Source: an uncultured Caryophanales bacterium (lineage in GTDB: Bacteria > Bacillota_I > Bacilli_A > RF39 > UBA660). Taken from it: a DNA stretch of 64,000 bases. Positions 7,268-16,117 of this stretch are shown piece by piece. The notes under the pieces were generated by a model. It was not told where the DNA came from. It did no database searches and worked only from the letters and a program-made list of their open reading frames with translations. Both the position numbers and the translations under genes were made by a program. Location of the stretch: the NCBI GenBank assembly GCA_947302515.1, contig CAMYVT010000003.1:1-64000 (forward strand), written 5' to 3'. Every line of letters begins with the position of its first letter. Position 1 is the first letter of the stretch.

Positions 7268-9550
7268 ATGAAAGAAAAGGAAAATGGAAGGGGAAAAGTT
7301 CTTAAGACTACTGCTATATTAATATTATTAGTGGTATTAATTGGTTTTTGTTTTGTACCATTATTTAAAAGTCTTAAATTTGGTTTAGATTTACAAGGAG
7401 GTTTTGAAATCCTTTATAAAGTTAAATCTATTGATGGTTCTAAAATGAATCAGGAGAAATTAACTGCTACTTATAAAACTTTAAGTAAAAGAATTGATAG
7501 TTTAGGTGTTAGTGAACCTGAAATTATTATTGAGGGTAGTGATAAGATTCGTGTTAAACTTGCAGGTGTAAAAGATCCTGAAGAAGCAAGAACACAATTA
7601 TCTACAGTTGCATCTTTATCATTTAGAGATATTGATGATAATCTATTGATGACTAGTGATGTATTAAAAGCTGGAGGAGCTAAAATTGGTCAATCAGAAG
7701 ATGGTTCTCCTGCAGTTGCTTTATCTATTGTTGATAAAGATAAATTCTTTGAAGTAACTAAAAAGATTAGTGAAAGAGGAGAAGGACAAAATTATATAGT
7801 TATTTGGTTAGATTATAATGAAATGACTGATAGTTTTTCTAATGAAGGTAAATTATGTGGTACTGATCAATCTAATTGCTTAAGTGCTGCTACTGTATCT
7901 CAGGGATTTGCTAGTGATGTTATTATTCAAGGTAAATTTACTCAAGATGAAGTAAGTAATCTAGTTGATTTAATTAATAGTGGCTCTCTTCCTAGTAAAT
8001 TAGAAGAGGTTAGTTCTAATACAGTTGGAGCTAGTTTTGGTGATCAGACTCTACAAACTACTTTGGTTGCCGGTATTATTGCTGTAGCTGCAATTATTTT
8101 AATCTTAATTTTCATTTATCATTTTGCTGGATTTATATCAGCAGTATCTATGTTTATTTATTCTTTCCTAGTATTTGGTGTTTTCTGGGTAGTAGGTGGA
8201 GTTCTTACTTTACCTGGAATTGCGGCGTTGGTATTAGGTGTAGGAATGGCAGTAGATGCTAATGTTATAACGTATTCTAGAGTTCAAGAAGAGCTTTTGA
8301 AAGGTAAAAGTTTACCTAATGCCTTTAGAGAAGGGGCTAAATCTAGTTTTAGTGCAATAATAGACTCTAATATTACTACTTTAATAGTTGCAATTATTAT
8401 GTTTACTTTTGGTGAATCTAGTATCAAAGGATTTGCTACTATGTTAATTATTACTGTACTAGTAACTATGTTTACAATGGTATTTTTAACTAGAACATTA
8501 TTAAAATTATTTGTTAAGACTGATTATTTTAATGATAAGATTCGTTTCTTCTTAAATATTAATCCTAATGATATTCCAAATGTTAATAAGAATGAAGAAG
8601 TTAAACCTAATCGTTTTCATAAGATTAATTTCTTAAAGCCTAGAAAAATCTGTTTAACTATTTCTTGCTTAATAATTATTATTGGTGCTATAGTTTTTGC
8701 TACTAAAGGATTTAATTTGAGTATTGATTATAAGACTGGTACTGATATTACTATTGTTAGTGATAAGAAGTTAAGTGAAAAATCTTTAACTACTGATCTT
8801 AAGGGTTGGGATTTAGAACCATCTAGTATTAATATTTCTTCTGATGAAGCTAGTATCAGAATAGATGATGCTGTTGATGGAGATACTGTTAAAGAATTAA
8901 ATCAATATTTTGAGAAAAAATATGATGCTAAGGTTAATATTGGTGTTGTTACTAATTTAGTTCAAAGAGAGCTTGTTAAGAATGCTATTTTATCTGTATT
9001 AGTAGCATTAATTGGTATTATTTTATATATTGCTGTTAGATTTAAGTTTAGTTATGCAATGGGTGGAGTTTTAGCTTTACTTCATGATGTTCTTATTATG
9101 TTTAGTATGTTTGCTATATTTAGATTTCAAGTTAATTCTATGTTTATAGCTGCTGTTCTTGCTATTATTGGTTATTCTATTAATGATACTATTGTTAGTT
9201 TTGATAGGATTCGTGAAAATATTTATAATTATGATAAGAAAAAAATCGATGCTGATAAGTTAGAAGAGATAGCTAATCGTAGTGTTCAGGAAACATTTAC
9301 AAGAACTATTTATACTACTGTTACTACTTTACTACCAGTAATTATATTGATGGTATTAGGATCATCTGGAATATTTACATTTAATGTTGCAATGTTAATT
9401 GGTTTGCTTTCTGGTACTTATTCATCTATATTTGTTGCAACAGTATTCTTCTTATATTTTGAAAAGAAGAATTTAGGTAAACCTGAAAAAGAAAAACCTG
9501 TTTATAAAGATGATTTAGAGGAGAGAAAAGTAAAAGGAATAAATTGTTAA
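7268..9550 (+). CDS. secDF: SecDF fused protein translocase subunit
   Basis: Membrane RND-type accessory of SecYEG that uses the proton gradient to help pull proteins across the membrane. SecD and SecF are fused as in Bacillus: SecD begins with one membrane segment (about 12-33) and GLDLQGGFEILY (39-50), has a large extracytoplasmic part and ends in a five-segment bundle with DANVITYSR. SecF restarts near residue 455 with GFNLSIDYKTG and ends with a second bundle containing INDTIVSFDRIRE. Its 760 residues compare with about 737 in B. subtilis. GGGAGTGAG precedes the ATG. The many exported proteins in this window are likely clients. Confidence 0.95.
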   Translation: MKEKENGRGKVLKTTAILILLVVLIGFCFVPLFKSLKFGLDLQGGFEILYKVKSIDGSKMNQEKLTATYKTLSKRIDSLGVSEPEIIIEGSDKIRVKLAGVKDPEEARTQLSTVASLSFRDIDDNLLMTSDVLKAGGAKIGQSEDGSPAVALSIVDKDKFFEVTKKISERGEGQNYIVIWLDYNEMTDSFSNEGKLCGTDQSNCLSAATVSQGFASDVIIQGKFTQDEVSNLVDLINSGSLPSKLEEVSSNTVGASFGDQTLQTTLVAGIIAVAAIILILIFIYHFAGFISAVSMFIYSFLVFGVFWVVGGVLTLPGIAALVLGVGMAVDANVITYSRVQEELLKGKSLPNAFREGAKSSFSAIIDSNITTLIVAIIMFTFGESSIKGFATMLIITVLVTMFTMVFLTRTLLKLFVKTDYFNDKIRFFLNINPNDIPNVNKNEEVKPNRFHKINFLKPRKICLTISCLIIIIGAIVFATKGFNLSIDYKTGTDITIVSDKKLSEKSLTTDLKGWDLEPSSINISSDEASIRIDDAVDGDTVKELNQYFEKKYDAKVNIGVVTNLVQRELVKNAILSVLVALIGIILYIAVRFKFSYAMGGVLALLHDVLIMFSMFAIFRFQVNSMFIAAVLAIIGYSINDTIVSFDRIRENIYNYDKKKIDADKLEEIANRSVQETFTRTIYTTVTTLLPVIILMVLGSSGIFTFNVAMLIGLLSGTYSSIFVATVFFLYFEKKNLGKPEKEKPVYKDDLEERKVKGINC

Positions 9551-9571
9551 TAATGAGGGGAGATGAGTTCT

Positions 9572-11722
9572 TTGTCAAAAAAATTAGATGAAATTAAAAT
9601 TGATGATGTCCTTGAAAAGGTTCGTAGTTATGTAGATGACGAAGAACAAATCAAAGTTATTCAAAAAGCATATTTATTTGCTTATGAAAAACATAGTGGG
9701 CAGTTTCGTAAGAGTGGGGAGGCATTCATATATCATCCTTTGAATGTTGCACTTATTCTTACAACTGTATCTGCAGACTATGAAACTATTTCTGCAGGAT
9801 TAATGCATGATGTTTTAGAAGATTGTGATTGTACTCCGGAAGAGATGGAAGAAGAATTTGGACCTGAAATAACTAAATTAGTTAAGGGAGTTACCAAATT
9901 AAGTAATATTAATTTTTCTACGGAGAACGAATATTTAATTGATTATTATAAAAAAATAATAGTTGGTATGAGTGAAGATGTTCGTGTAATTATTATTAAG
10001 CTTGCTGATAGACTTCATAATATGAGAACATTATGGGCTATACCTGAAGATAGACAAAAGATTAAAGCTCATGAGTCACTTGATATTTTTGCTCCTATTG
10101 CTCATCATTTGGGTATTCATAAGATTAAGAGCGAATTAGAGGATTTATCTCTTAGATATTTAAAACCTGATGTATTTTATGATATAGCAGAAAAATTAAA
10201 TAAAACTAAAATTGAAAGAGATCGTATTGTATATGATATGCAAAATGATATTACTGAGCTACTTAATGAACATCATATACCACATGAAATAAAAGGTAGA
10301 AGTAAATCTATTTATAGTATTTATAATAAATTAGATAAGGGTAAAAAGTTTAGTGATATATATGATTTACTTGCTTTAAGAATTCTTGTTAATACTGAGC
10401 AAGAGTGTTACTTAACTTTGGGTTTAATTCATAGTAAATTTAGACCTTTACCTAAACGTTTTAAAGATTATGTTGCTATGCCAAAACCTAATATGTATCA
10501 ATCATTACATACTACTGTTTTTGGTATTGAGGGATATTTATTTGAAATTCAAATTCGTACTTATGAGATGGATGAAGTTGCGGAAAATGGTATTGCAGCT
10601 CATTGGGCTTATAAGGAAAATAAAGGTAGTGCTAGTAATGCTAATCTTACAAGTACTACTGAACAAAAACTACAATTCTTCAAATCTATTATTGATTTGA
10701 GTCATGATAAGATGAGTAATGAAGAATTTGTTAATAGTGTTAAAGATGAAGTATTAAATAATAATATTTATTGTTTTACGCCTAAAGGTGATGTTATTGA
10801 ATTACCGAGAGGTGCTACTCCATTAGATTTTGCCTATAAGATTCATACTAAAGTAGGAGAAACTACTGTTGGAGCTATTGTTAATAATAATATTGTTCCA
10901 CTAGATTATGAGCTTCAAGATAATGATATTGTTAAAATTAATACTAATAAGAGTTCTACTCCTTCTAAAGAGTGGATTAATATGGCAAAGTGTAGTACAA
11001 CTAAGAATAAAATTAAAGCATTCTTTACTAAGAATGAAAGAGAAGTTTATATTGAACGAGGAAAATACGGATTAGAGAAAGAACTTCGTAAGAGAAAACT
11101 TGTCTTTTCAGAATTTTTAACTGATGAGAATATTGAAAAAATATGTGAAGAGATACATGCTGATAATTTAGAGGAAATTTATTTATCAATAGGTAATGGT
11201 AAAGCTACTGTTAATGGGGTTATTAATGTTATTCATAAAGAAGAAGATAATACTCCTAAAGTAGTTAAAGTAAGTCCTAAATCAATTGATGCTGATATTA
11301 TTGTTAGTGGTATTGATAAAGTAAAAGTTAATTTAGCTAATTGTTGTAATCCTGTATATGGTGATGAAATAATTGGGTATATTACTAAAGGGAATGGTAT
11401 TACTGTTCACAGAATTAATTGTCATAATTTAGAGTCTGTTGATGATCGTACAGTTGATGTTTCATGGAATAGTAATAGTGATAAAAGATATCTTACATTT
11501 TTACTTGTTTATGTTAGTGATGTTGAAAATCATATGTTAGATATTATTCAATCAATTTCAATGATGAATGTTAGTGTTGATGGTATTAAAGTAATTGGTG
11601 GAGGAGATAAATCTACTTATGAAATATCTTGTTATGTAACTGGAATGGATCAATTAAACAAATTAATTATTAATATTGAAAAACATCGTTATGTTGAAAA
11701 AGTAGAGAGGGCGATGCGATGA
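9572..11722 (+). CDS. rel: Bifunctional (p)ppGpp synthetase/hydrolase Rel
   Basis: Makes and degrades the stringent-response alarmone. The HD hydrolase is intact (H79-D80 and E83-D84 in HDVLED). The synthetase has RFKD (296-299), the RxKD form typical of bifunctional enzymes, and EIQIRTYEMDEVAENGIAAHW (from 325). A TGS domain (about 395-455), a zinc-finger/helical region with CCNP, and a C-terminal ACT domain (about 640-716) follow. I favour TTG 9572, which has GGGGAG 9 nt upstream; ATG 9563 sits only 2 nt after the same site. It follows secDF by about 20 bp and its stop overlaps the dtd start. Confidence 0.95.
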   Translation: MSKKLDEIKIDDVLEKVRSYVDDEEQIKVIQKAYLFAYEKHSGQFRKSGEAFIYHPLNVALILTTVSADYETISAGLMHDVLEDCDCTPEEMEEEFGPEITKLVKGVTKLSNINFSTENEYLIDYYKKIIVGMSEDVRVIIIKLADRLHNMRTLWAIPEDRQKIKAHESLDIFAPIAHHLGIHKIKSELEDLSLRYLKPDVFYDIAEKLNKTKIERDRIVYDMQNDITELLNEHHIPHEIKGRSKSIYSIYNKLDKGKKFSDIYDLLALRILVNTEQECYLTLGLIHSKFRPLPKRFKDYVAMPKPNMYQSLHTTVFGIEGYLFEIQIRTYEMDEVAENGIAAHWAYKENKGSASNANLTSTTEQKLQFFKSIIDLSHDKMSNEEFVNSVKDEVLNNNIYCFTPKGDVIELPRGATPLDFAYKIHTKVGETTVGAIVNNNIVPLDYELQDNDIVKINTNKSSTPSKEWINMAKCSTTKNKIKAFFTKNEREVYIERGKYGLEKELRKRKLVFSEFLTDENIEKICEEIHADNLEEIYLSIGNGKATVNGVINVIHKEEDNTPKVVKVSPKSIDADIIVSGIDKVKVNLANCCNPVYGDEIIGYITKGNGITVHRINCHNLESVDDRTVDVSWNSNSDKRYLTFLLVYVSDVENHMLDIIQSISMMNVSVDGIKVIGGGDKSTYEISCYVTGMDQLNKLIINIEKHRYVEKVERAMR

Positions 11723-12153
11723 GAGTTTTAGTACAAAGAAGTGGAAAAGCATCTGTTACTATTGATGGAAAAGTTAAGGGTAAAATTGATGGTGGTTTAG
11801 TATTACTTGTTGGTTTTACTGAAGGTGATAATATTGATAAGATAGAATATCTTGCTAAGAAAGTTGCTAATCTTCGTATTTTTCCTGATGAAAATGATGT
11901 TATGAATAAAAGTATATTAGAGTATGGTGGAGATATATTATCTATATCACAATTTACTTTATATGCTGATACTCAAAAAGGTAATAGACCTAGTTATATT
12001 AATGCTATGAAAGGTGAAGAGTCTACTAAATTATATGATTTATTTAATGAAGAAATGAGTAAATATACTCATGTTGAAACTGGAGAATTTGGAGCTGATA
12101 TGACTGTTTCTATTACTAATATAGGACCTACCACCATATTATTAGAGAGGTGA
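11719..12153 (+). CDS. dtd: D-aminoacyl-tRNA deacylase
   Basis: Hydrolyses D-amino acids, and glycine mischarged on tRNA-Ala, from tRNA. The two family signatures are SQFTLYAD (77-84) and NIGPTT (134-139, containing the Gly-cisPro pair). Its 144 residues are the usual length. The ATG overlaps the rel stop (ATGA), as in many Bacillota where rel and dtd are adjacent. Confidence 0.95.
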   Translation: MRVLVQRSGKASVTIDGKVKGKIDGGLVLLVGFTEGDNIDKIEYLAKKVANLRIFPDENDVMNKSILEYGGDILSISQFTLYADTQKGNRPSYINAMKGEESTKLYDLFNEEMSKYTHVETGEFGADMTVSITNIGPTTILLER

Positions 12154-12157
12154 TAAG

Positions 12158-13216
12158 ATGCAGGATAATAAATTAAACTATCGTGTTATTAATTTACTTG
12201 CTATTGTCGCCTTAGTATTTTTAATAATATGGGGCTTAAGTATATGTTGGGGAATATTAGGTAGAATTATTCAAATTCTATCTCCATTTATAATTGGTTT
12301 TGCTTTTGCTTATGCTTTTACTCCATTAGTTAAATGGTTTGAAAAAAAAGGTATAAATAGAGGTATTGCTATTATTATTGTTATCTTAGGAATAATTCTA
12401 TTTTTGGGAGGACTTCTTTGGATTACTTTACCAATGTTATATGATCAATTATCACTGTTTGTTAAAATGATTGTTGAAGTATTAAATAATTTAGATATTA
12501 AATACGATGTTAATTTAGGTAATTATCAAATAAAATTAACAGATTATTTAAATACTATATTGGGTGATGTTGGTAGTTTAGTATCTACTAGTGGAATAGG
12601 TTTTATTAATAAATCTTTAGGATTTATAGGTAAATTTATAGTTGGTTTTGTAGCATTTGTTTATTTCTTAATTGATATGGATAAGATTCGTTTTCTTGTT
12701 AAGGATTCTTTAAAATCAGTTAGTAAGAGAGGATTTGAATATGTTCAATTAATGGATGGTGAGATTACTAATTATTTAAAGGGATTAGAAATATTTATGC
12801 TTATTCAATTATTTGAATATAGTTTTCTATTCTTAATTACTGGACATCCTAACTGGTTAGTACTTGGAATACTTGCATGTATAACAACAGTAATTCCATA
12901 CTTTGGAGGATTAATTACAAATATTATTGCTATTATACTAGCATCAGTTGTATCTACTAAACTTGTTATTCTTACAATAATTATTTGTTTAATTTTTCCA
13001 CAACTTGATGGTTATTTAATATCGCCTAAGGTTTATGGTAAAACGACTAATGTTAATCCTTTGATTGTTATTATGGCTGTTTCAATAGGTGGTACTGTTG
13101 CAGGAATATGGGGAATTATTGCTGCATTACCAGTATATTTATTTATTAGAAGTACATATCATTTCTTTAAAAAAGATTTGAAAAAAGGTATTGGAGTTGT
13201 TAAGAGAACTATTTAG
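12158..13216 (+). CDS. AI-2E family permease-like membrane protein
   Basis: A 352-residue integral membrane protein with about eight hydrophobic segments and the layout of the AI-2E/YtvI transporter family. The C-terminal half has the family hallmark QLDGYLISPKVYGKTTNVNPL. Members have been linked to autoinducer-2 export or sodium/proton exchange; the substrate here cannot be read from sequence. It follows dtd by 4 bp and closes the transcription unit, which ends in a strong terminator. Confidence 0.85.
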   Translation: MQDNKLNYRVINLLAIVALVFLIIWGLSICWGILGRIIQILSPFIIGFAFAYAFTPLVKWFEKKGINRGIAIIIVILGIILFLGGLLWITLPMLYDQLSLFVKMIVEVLNNLDIKYDVNLGNYQIKLTDYLNTILGDVGSLVSTSGIGFINKSLGFIGKFIVGFVAFVYFLIDMDKIRFLVKDSLKSVSKRGFEYVQLMDGEITNYLKGLEIFMLIQLFEYSFLFLITGHPNWLVLGILACITTVIPYFGGLITNIIAIILASVVSTKLVILTIIICLIFPQLDGYLISPKVYGKTTNVNPLIVIMAVSIGGTVAGIWGIIAALPVYLFIRSTYHFFKKDLKKGIGVVKRTI

Positions 13217-13229
13217 TTCTCTTTTTTCT
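13202..13229 (+). terminator. Intrinsic terminator of the comN-secDF-rel-dtd unit
   Basis: A 9-bp stem (13202-13210 with 13215-13223), ATTT loop and T6 start inside the last codons of the permease gene. Confidence 0.75.
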
Positions 13230-13348
13230 TTACACTTTTTGATAGCTATTAACATTTTTTTACATGTTATTTATTGTAAAACAAATGACAAAATATAATT
13301 CTGTATTATAATATAATTACAAGAATGGTAAAAAAGGAGATGATAGTA

Positions 13349-13693
13349 ATGGTAGTATACATGTATCTAGCTATTTTAATAGTGACTTCAATTATTACTG
13401 GTATTATTGTTACTATTATCGAGAGAAAAGGTTTTTATCCTAAACCAATAAAGGTTGAAAAGAAAAATGATAATACTAAGATATCACAGGATCCAGTTAT
13501 TACTAATGCGGTTACTATTATGAATATGCAACCTGTTACTATTAATGAAAATATAGAATCTGTTGATGATTATAATATACCAGTAATGATATCTTCTTAT
13601 ACTGTTGATTTAAGCGATGTTGTAGGTACTATTAAACAAGAAAATGGAATTGATAGAGTACAAGAGACTAATAAAACAGGGGAACTTGTATGA
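13349..13693 (+). CDS. Small single-span membrane protein upstream of the sortase
   Basis: I do not recognise this 114-residue protein. An N-terminal hydrophobic segment (about 1-24) is followed by a basic turn (ERKGFYPKP) and a polar, Asn/Thr/Val-rich tail of about 85 residues. No sorting signal or lipobox is present. ATG 13349 was chosen because AAGGAGA lies 8 nt upstream; in-frame ATGs at 13325 and 13340 overlap or precede that site. The stop overlaps the sortase start by 4 nt, so the two are coupled and may act together (inference). Confidence 0.7.
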   Translation: MVVYMYLAILIVTSIITGIIVTIIERKGFYPKPIKVEKKNDNTKISQDPVITNAVTIMNMQPVTINENIESVDDYNIPVMISSYTVDLSDVVGTIKQENGIDRVQETNKTGELV

Positions 13694-14670
13694 AGCTTGT
13701 TAAGAAGATTTTTTTAGCAATTATTTTTGTTCTATTAATTCCATATCAAATTATTAATTTATTTATTAAAGGATTTATTACATTATCATTGTTTTTATCT
13801 AGAGGATTATATTTTTATTTTGAAAAGTTTTTTGAGCTACTAAAAAAGATAACACATTTATCTTTCTTTCAGAATGTAGCTTTTTATTTTAAAAGAAGAC
13901 AAGAACAACCTAGCCATATTGTATTAATAATAGTTTGGGGTTTAACACTTCTTTATGTTTTTGATTCTTTTTATGTTGATAACTCTACTTTAATTAGTAG
14001 TTTACCTGATAATGATGAATTTGTTGTTCAACAAGAAGGGGATACTGAAGAGAATCCTATATTTAGTAAAGAATTTAATTTATATAGAATTTATAATAAA
14101 TATAGATTACAGGATATTAATATTAATAAATTAAAAGAAAATAATGTAGATACAGTTGCTTGGATAATGGTAGAAGGCACTAATATTAATTATCCTATTG
14201 TACAATCTACAAATAATGATTATTACTTGATACATTCATATGATCATTCTTATACTCATAATGGATGGACTTTTTTAGATTATCGTAATGATTCTTTAAT
14301 GAATGATAGAAATACTGTTTTCTATGGACATAATTTATTTAATGGTACGGCTTTTGGTAGTTTAAATAATCTTTTTAAAACTAATCAATCTGATATACAT
14401 ATAATGGTTATTACAAGTGAACAAAAAAAATATATTTATAAAGTTTTTTCTGCTTATGAAATAGATCCTGAAGTATATTACTTACAAACTAGTTTTTATA
14501 GTGACAATAGTTATCAGCAGTTCTTAGATACTATTAGTAGTAGAAATGTTATTGATGTAGATAATGAAGTTACTTCTGATGATAAGATTATTACTTTATC
14601 TACTTGTACTGATGATAATTCTGGTAGAAAAGTTGTACATGCAAAGTTAATTGGAATAGAAGAGATTTAG
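13690..14670 (+). CDS. Class B-like sortase with an extended membrane N-terminus
   Basis: Membrane transpeptidase that joins secreted proteins to peptidoglycan. The catalytic triad is present: H214 (FYGHN), C306 (LSTCTD) and R313 (SGRKVVHAK). The segments WIMVEGTNINYPIVQ and YDHSYTHNGWTFLDYRN are typical of class B. At 326 residues it is longer than usual (about 240). The first ~95 residues carry two hydrophobic stretches (about 5-37 and 76-95) separated by an amphipathic basic region. No protein in the window has a clear sorting signal, so its substrates lie elsewhere or use an unusual motif. Translationally coupled to the small upstream gene. Confidence 0.88.
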   Translation: MKLVKKIFLAIIFVLLIPYQIINLFIKGFITLSLFLSRGLYFYFEKFFELLKKITHLSFFQNVAFYFKRRQEQPSHIVLIIVWGLTLLYVFDSFYVDNSTLISSLPDNDEFVVQQEGDTEENPIFSKEFNLYRIYNKYRLQDININKLKENNVDTVAWIMVEGTNINYPIVQSTNNDYYLIHSYDHSYTHNGWTFLDYRNDSLMNDRNTVFYGHNLFNGTAFGSLNNLFKTNQSDIHIMVITSEQKKYIYKVFSAYEIDPEVYYLQTSFYSDNSYQQFLDTISSRNVIDVDNEVTSDDKIITLSTCTDDNSGRKVVHAKLIGIEEI

Positions 14671-14690
14671 TTAAACTAAATCTTTTTTTT
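14662..14690 (+). terminator. Intrinsic terminator of the sortase gene
   Basis: An 8-bp stem (14663-14670 with 14676-14683), TTAAA loop and T8 overlap the stop codon. Confidence 0.8.
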
Positions 14691-14734
14691 GTATTTTTTG
14701 TATGTTATAATAGTTAGCTAATGTGGGTGGTTCT

Positions 14735-15883
14735 ATGATTGTTAGAGATTATCAGTTATTAGAAGAAAGATTAGAAGAAGCTAAAGCTTTAATAAGGAAA
14801 GCAAAAGATGAGGATGAATCCATGGCTTTAGCAAATTATATAGAAGGATTATGCGATTCAATAGTCGCTATGGGTAAGGAGGACTATAAAATTAATTCTA
14901 ATGAAGTATTTAGAAATAAAAGAATACAAAATTCTTGTATTAGAAAAGTTAATGTTTTTGCTGATGGCTTGACGAGAAATTTTGTACTTAATAAAGGATT
15001 TCATCAGGATTTTTTGGGTGAAATATTACCGGAAGTAGAGAAAGAATTATACTCTATATATGAAGTACCACTCTTACCAGATGATATTCTTACTGAAAAA
15101 GAATTCTTTGATATTTTATACATGTTTCTAAGTTATTATAATTTAGATAGTGAATTTCATGACTTTTATAATAATGGACATGTTTTTTCAACTATTAGTC
15201 CTGTTGAATACTATTCAGGGTATGCTTTATATAATCCTATTTCTATGGATAGTGATATTTTTATTACTGATTTTAAGTATTCTTTTTCTCGTATGAATAC
15301 GCTTGTTCATGAATTTGGTCATGCTATGGATATTAATAGACTTACTGGTGGAGTTATAGAATATAATAATTATTTTTATAATTCAATTTACGGAGAAGTT
15401 TTTTCTAGATTAATGGAAAGATTACTTCATCAATATTGTCTTAATAATGGTATATTTACTGATCAGGTAAGAGATAGTTATATTGAATTTGAAGATGTTA
15501 ATCATGATTTGTTATTGCAATCTTATATTTTGAGTTTGTTGGATGATCAATTTATTTATAGCTATGGCTATATGGAATGTGATAGTAATGTAGTTCTTAG
15601 AAAAGTAAAAAAATATTTTACTGATGAAAATGCTGTTAGAGAGTTTTTGGAAGAATCATTTGGTATTCCATTATCTGAAGCACTTAATTATGCATATGGG
15701 GATATTATTTCAATGTTTTTAGCTGATGAAGTACAAAGATATGGTCTTTCTAATGAATTAGTAAATTACTTTTTACAGAATAGAGTATCTTTCTTTTCTG
15801 AGGATTATATGAGAGAATGTGGTTTTGGACCTCAGAATTATGTTGAACTATATAAAAAAGAAATAGAACTTATTAAAAAATAA
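14735..15883 (+). CDS. Zinc metallopeptidase-like protein (HEFGH, M3-like)
   Basis: A 382-residue soluble protein with the zincin motif HEFGHAMD (H192 and H196 as ligands, E193 as general base). E221 in YGEVFSRLMER is a plausible third ligand, spaced as in oligoendopeptidase F-like (M3) enzymes. It has no signal peptide. At 382 residues it is shorter than classical M3 peptidases (about 600), lacking most of the N-terminal half, so substrate range may differ. ATG 14735 follows GGGTGG; the in-frame GTG at 14723 lies on the ribosome-binding site. It is probably monocistronic. A second unrelated HEXXH protein lies at 48.2 kb. Confidence 0.7.
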   Translation: MIVRDYQLLEERLEEAKALIRKAKDEDESMALANYIEGLCDSIVAMGKEDYKINSNEVFRNKRIQNSCIRKVNVFADGLTRNFVLNKGFHQDFLGEILPEVEKELYSIYEVPLLPDDILTEKEFFDILYMFLSYYNLDSEFHDFYNNGHVFSTISPVEYYSGYALYNPISMDSDIFITDFKYSFSRMNTLVHEFGHAMDINRLTGGVIEYNNYFYNSIYGEVFSRLMERLLHQYCLNNGIFTDQVRDSYIEFEDVNHDLLLQSYILSLLDDQFIYSYGYMECDSNVVLRKVKKYFTDENAVREFLEESFGIPLSEALNYAYGDIISMFLADEVQRYGLSNELVNYFLQNRVSFFSEDYMRECGFGPQNYVELYKKEIELIKK

Positions 15884-15912
15884 TTGTTTTTTTAATTATT
15901 TTGATTTATAAT
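15884..15912 (+). promoter_or_regulatory. Promoter of the T-box leader and hisS-aspS
   Basis: TTGTTT (15884-15889), a 17-bp spacer and TATAAT (15907-15912). Transcription would begin near 15919, just before the first T-box helix. Confidence 0.6.
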
Positions 15913-15920
15913 TGAGGTAT

Positions 15921-16100
15921 CTTCATGGGAAAGAGTATCTTTTATACGAATTATAGAGAAAGTATGGTTGGTGAAAATACTTATTACGATAAAAGAGAAG
16001 ACATCCTAAAAATATGAAGCGTAGATCTGCGTTAAAGAGTTAAGAGAAAAAAATAAGGTGGCACCACGCGATATGCGTCCTTTGGGTTGTCACCTTTTTG
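15921..16100 (+). promoter_or_regulatory. T-box riboswitch controlling hisS-aspS
   Basis: Stem I is closed by CTTCAT (15921-15926) with ATGAAG (16014-16019) and continues with TCTTTTAT (15938-15945) and ATAAAAGA (15989-15996). The 3' side of the intervening specifier loop contains GACAU: GAC (Asp) at 16000-16002 overlapping CAU (His) at 16002-16004. The antiterminator is textbook: AAGG (16055-16058), bulge TGGCACC (16059-16065), ACGC paired with GCGT, and CCTT (16079-16082). The competing terminator pairs AAGGTG (16055) with CACCTT (16091-16096) and ends in T5. The bulge UGGC would pair with a tRNA 3' end GCCA, that is discriminator G73, as in tRNA-Asp. Confidence 0.92.
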
Positions 16101-16117
16101 TTTTAAGGAGGAATAAT

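Noticed and set aside
13262..13281. Possible WalR box upstream of the sortase pair (TGTTAT and TGTAAA)
   Set aside because: The two halves are separated by four bases rather than five, and such words are frequent in AT-rich spacers.
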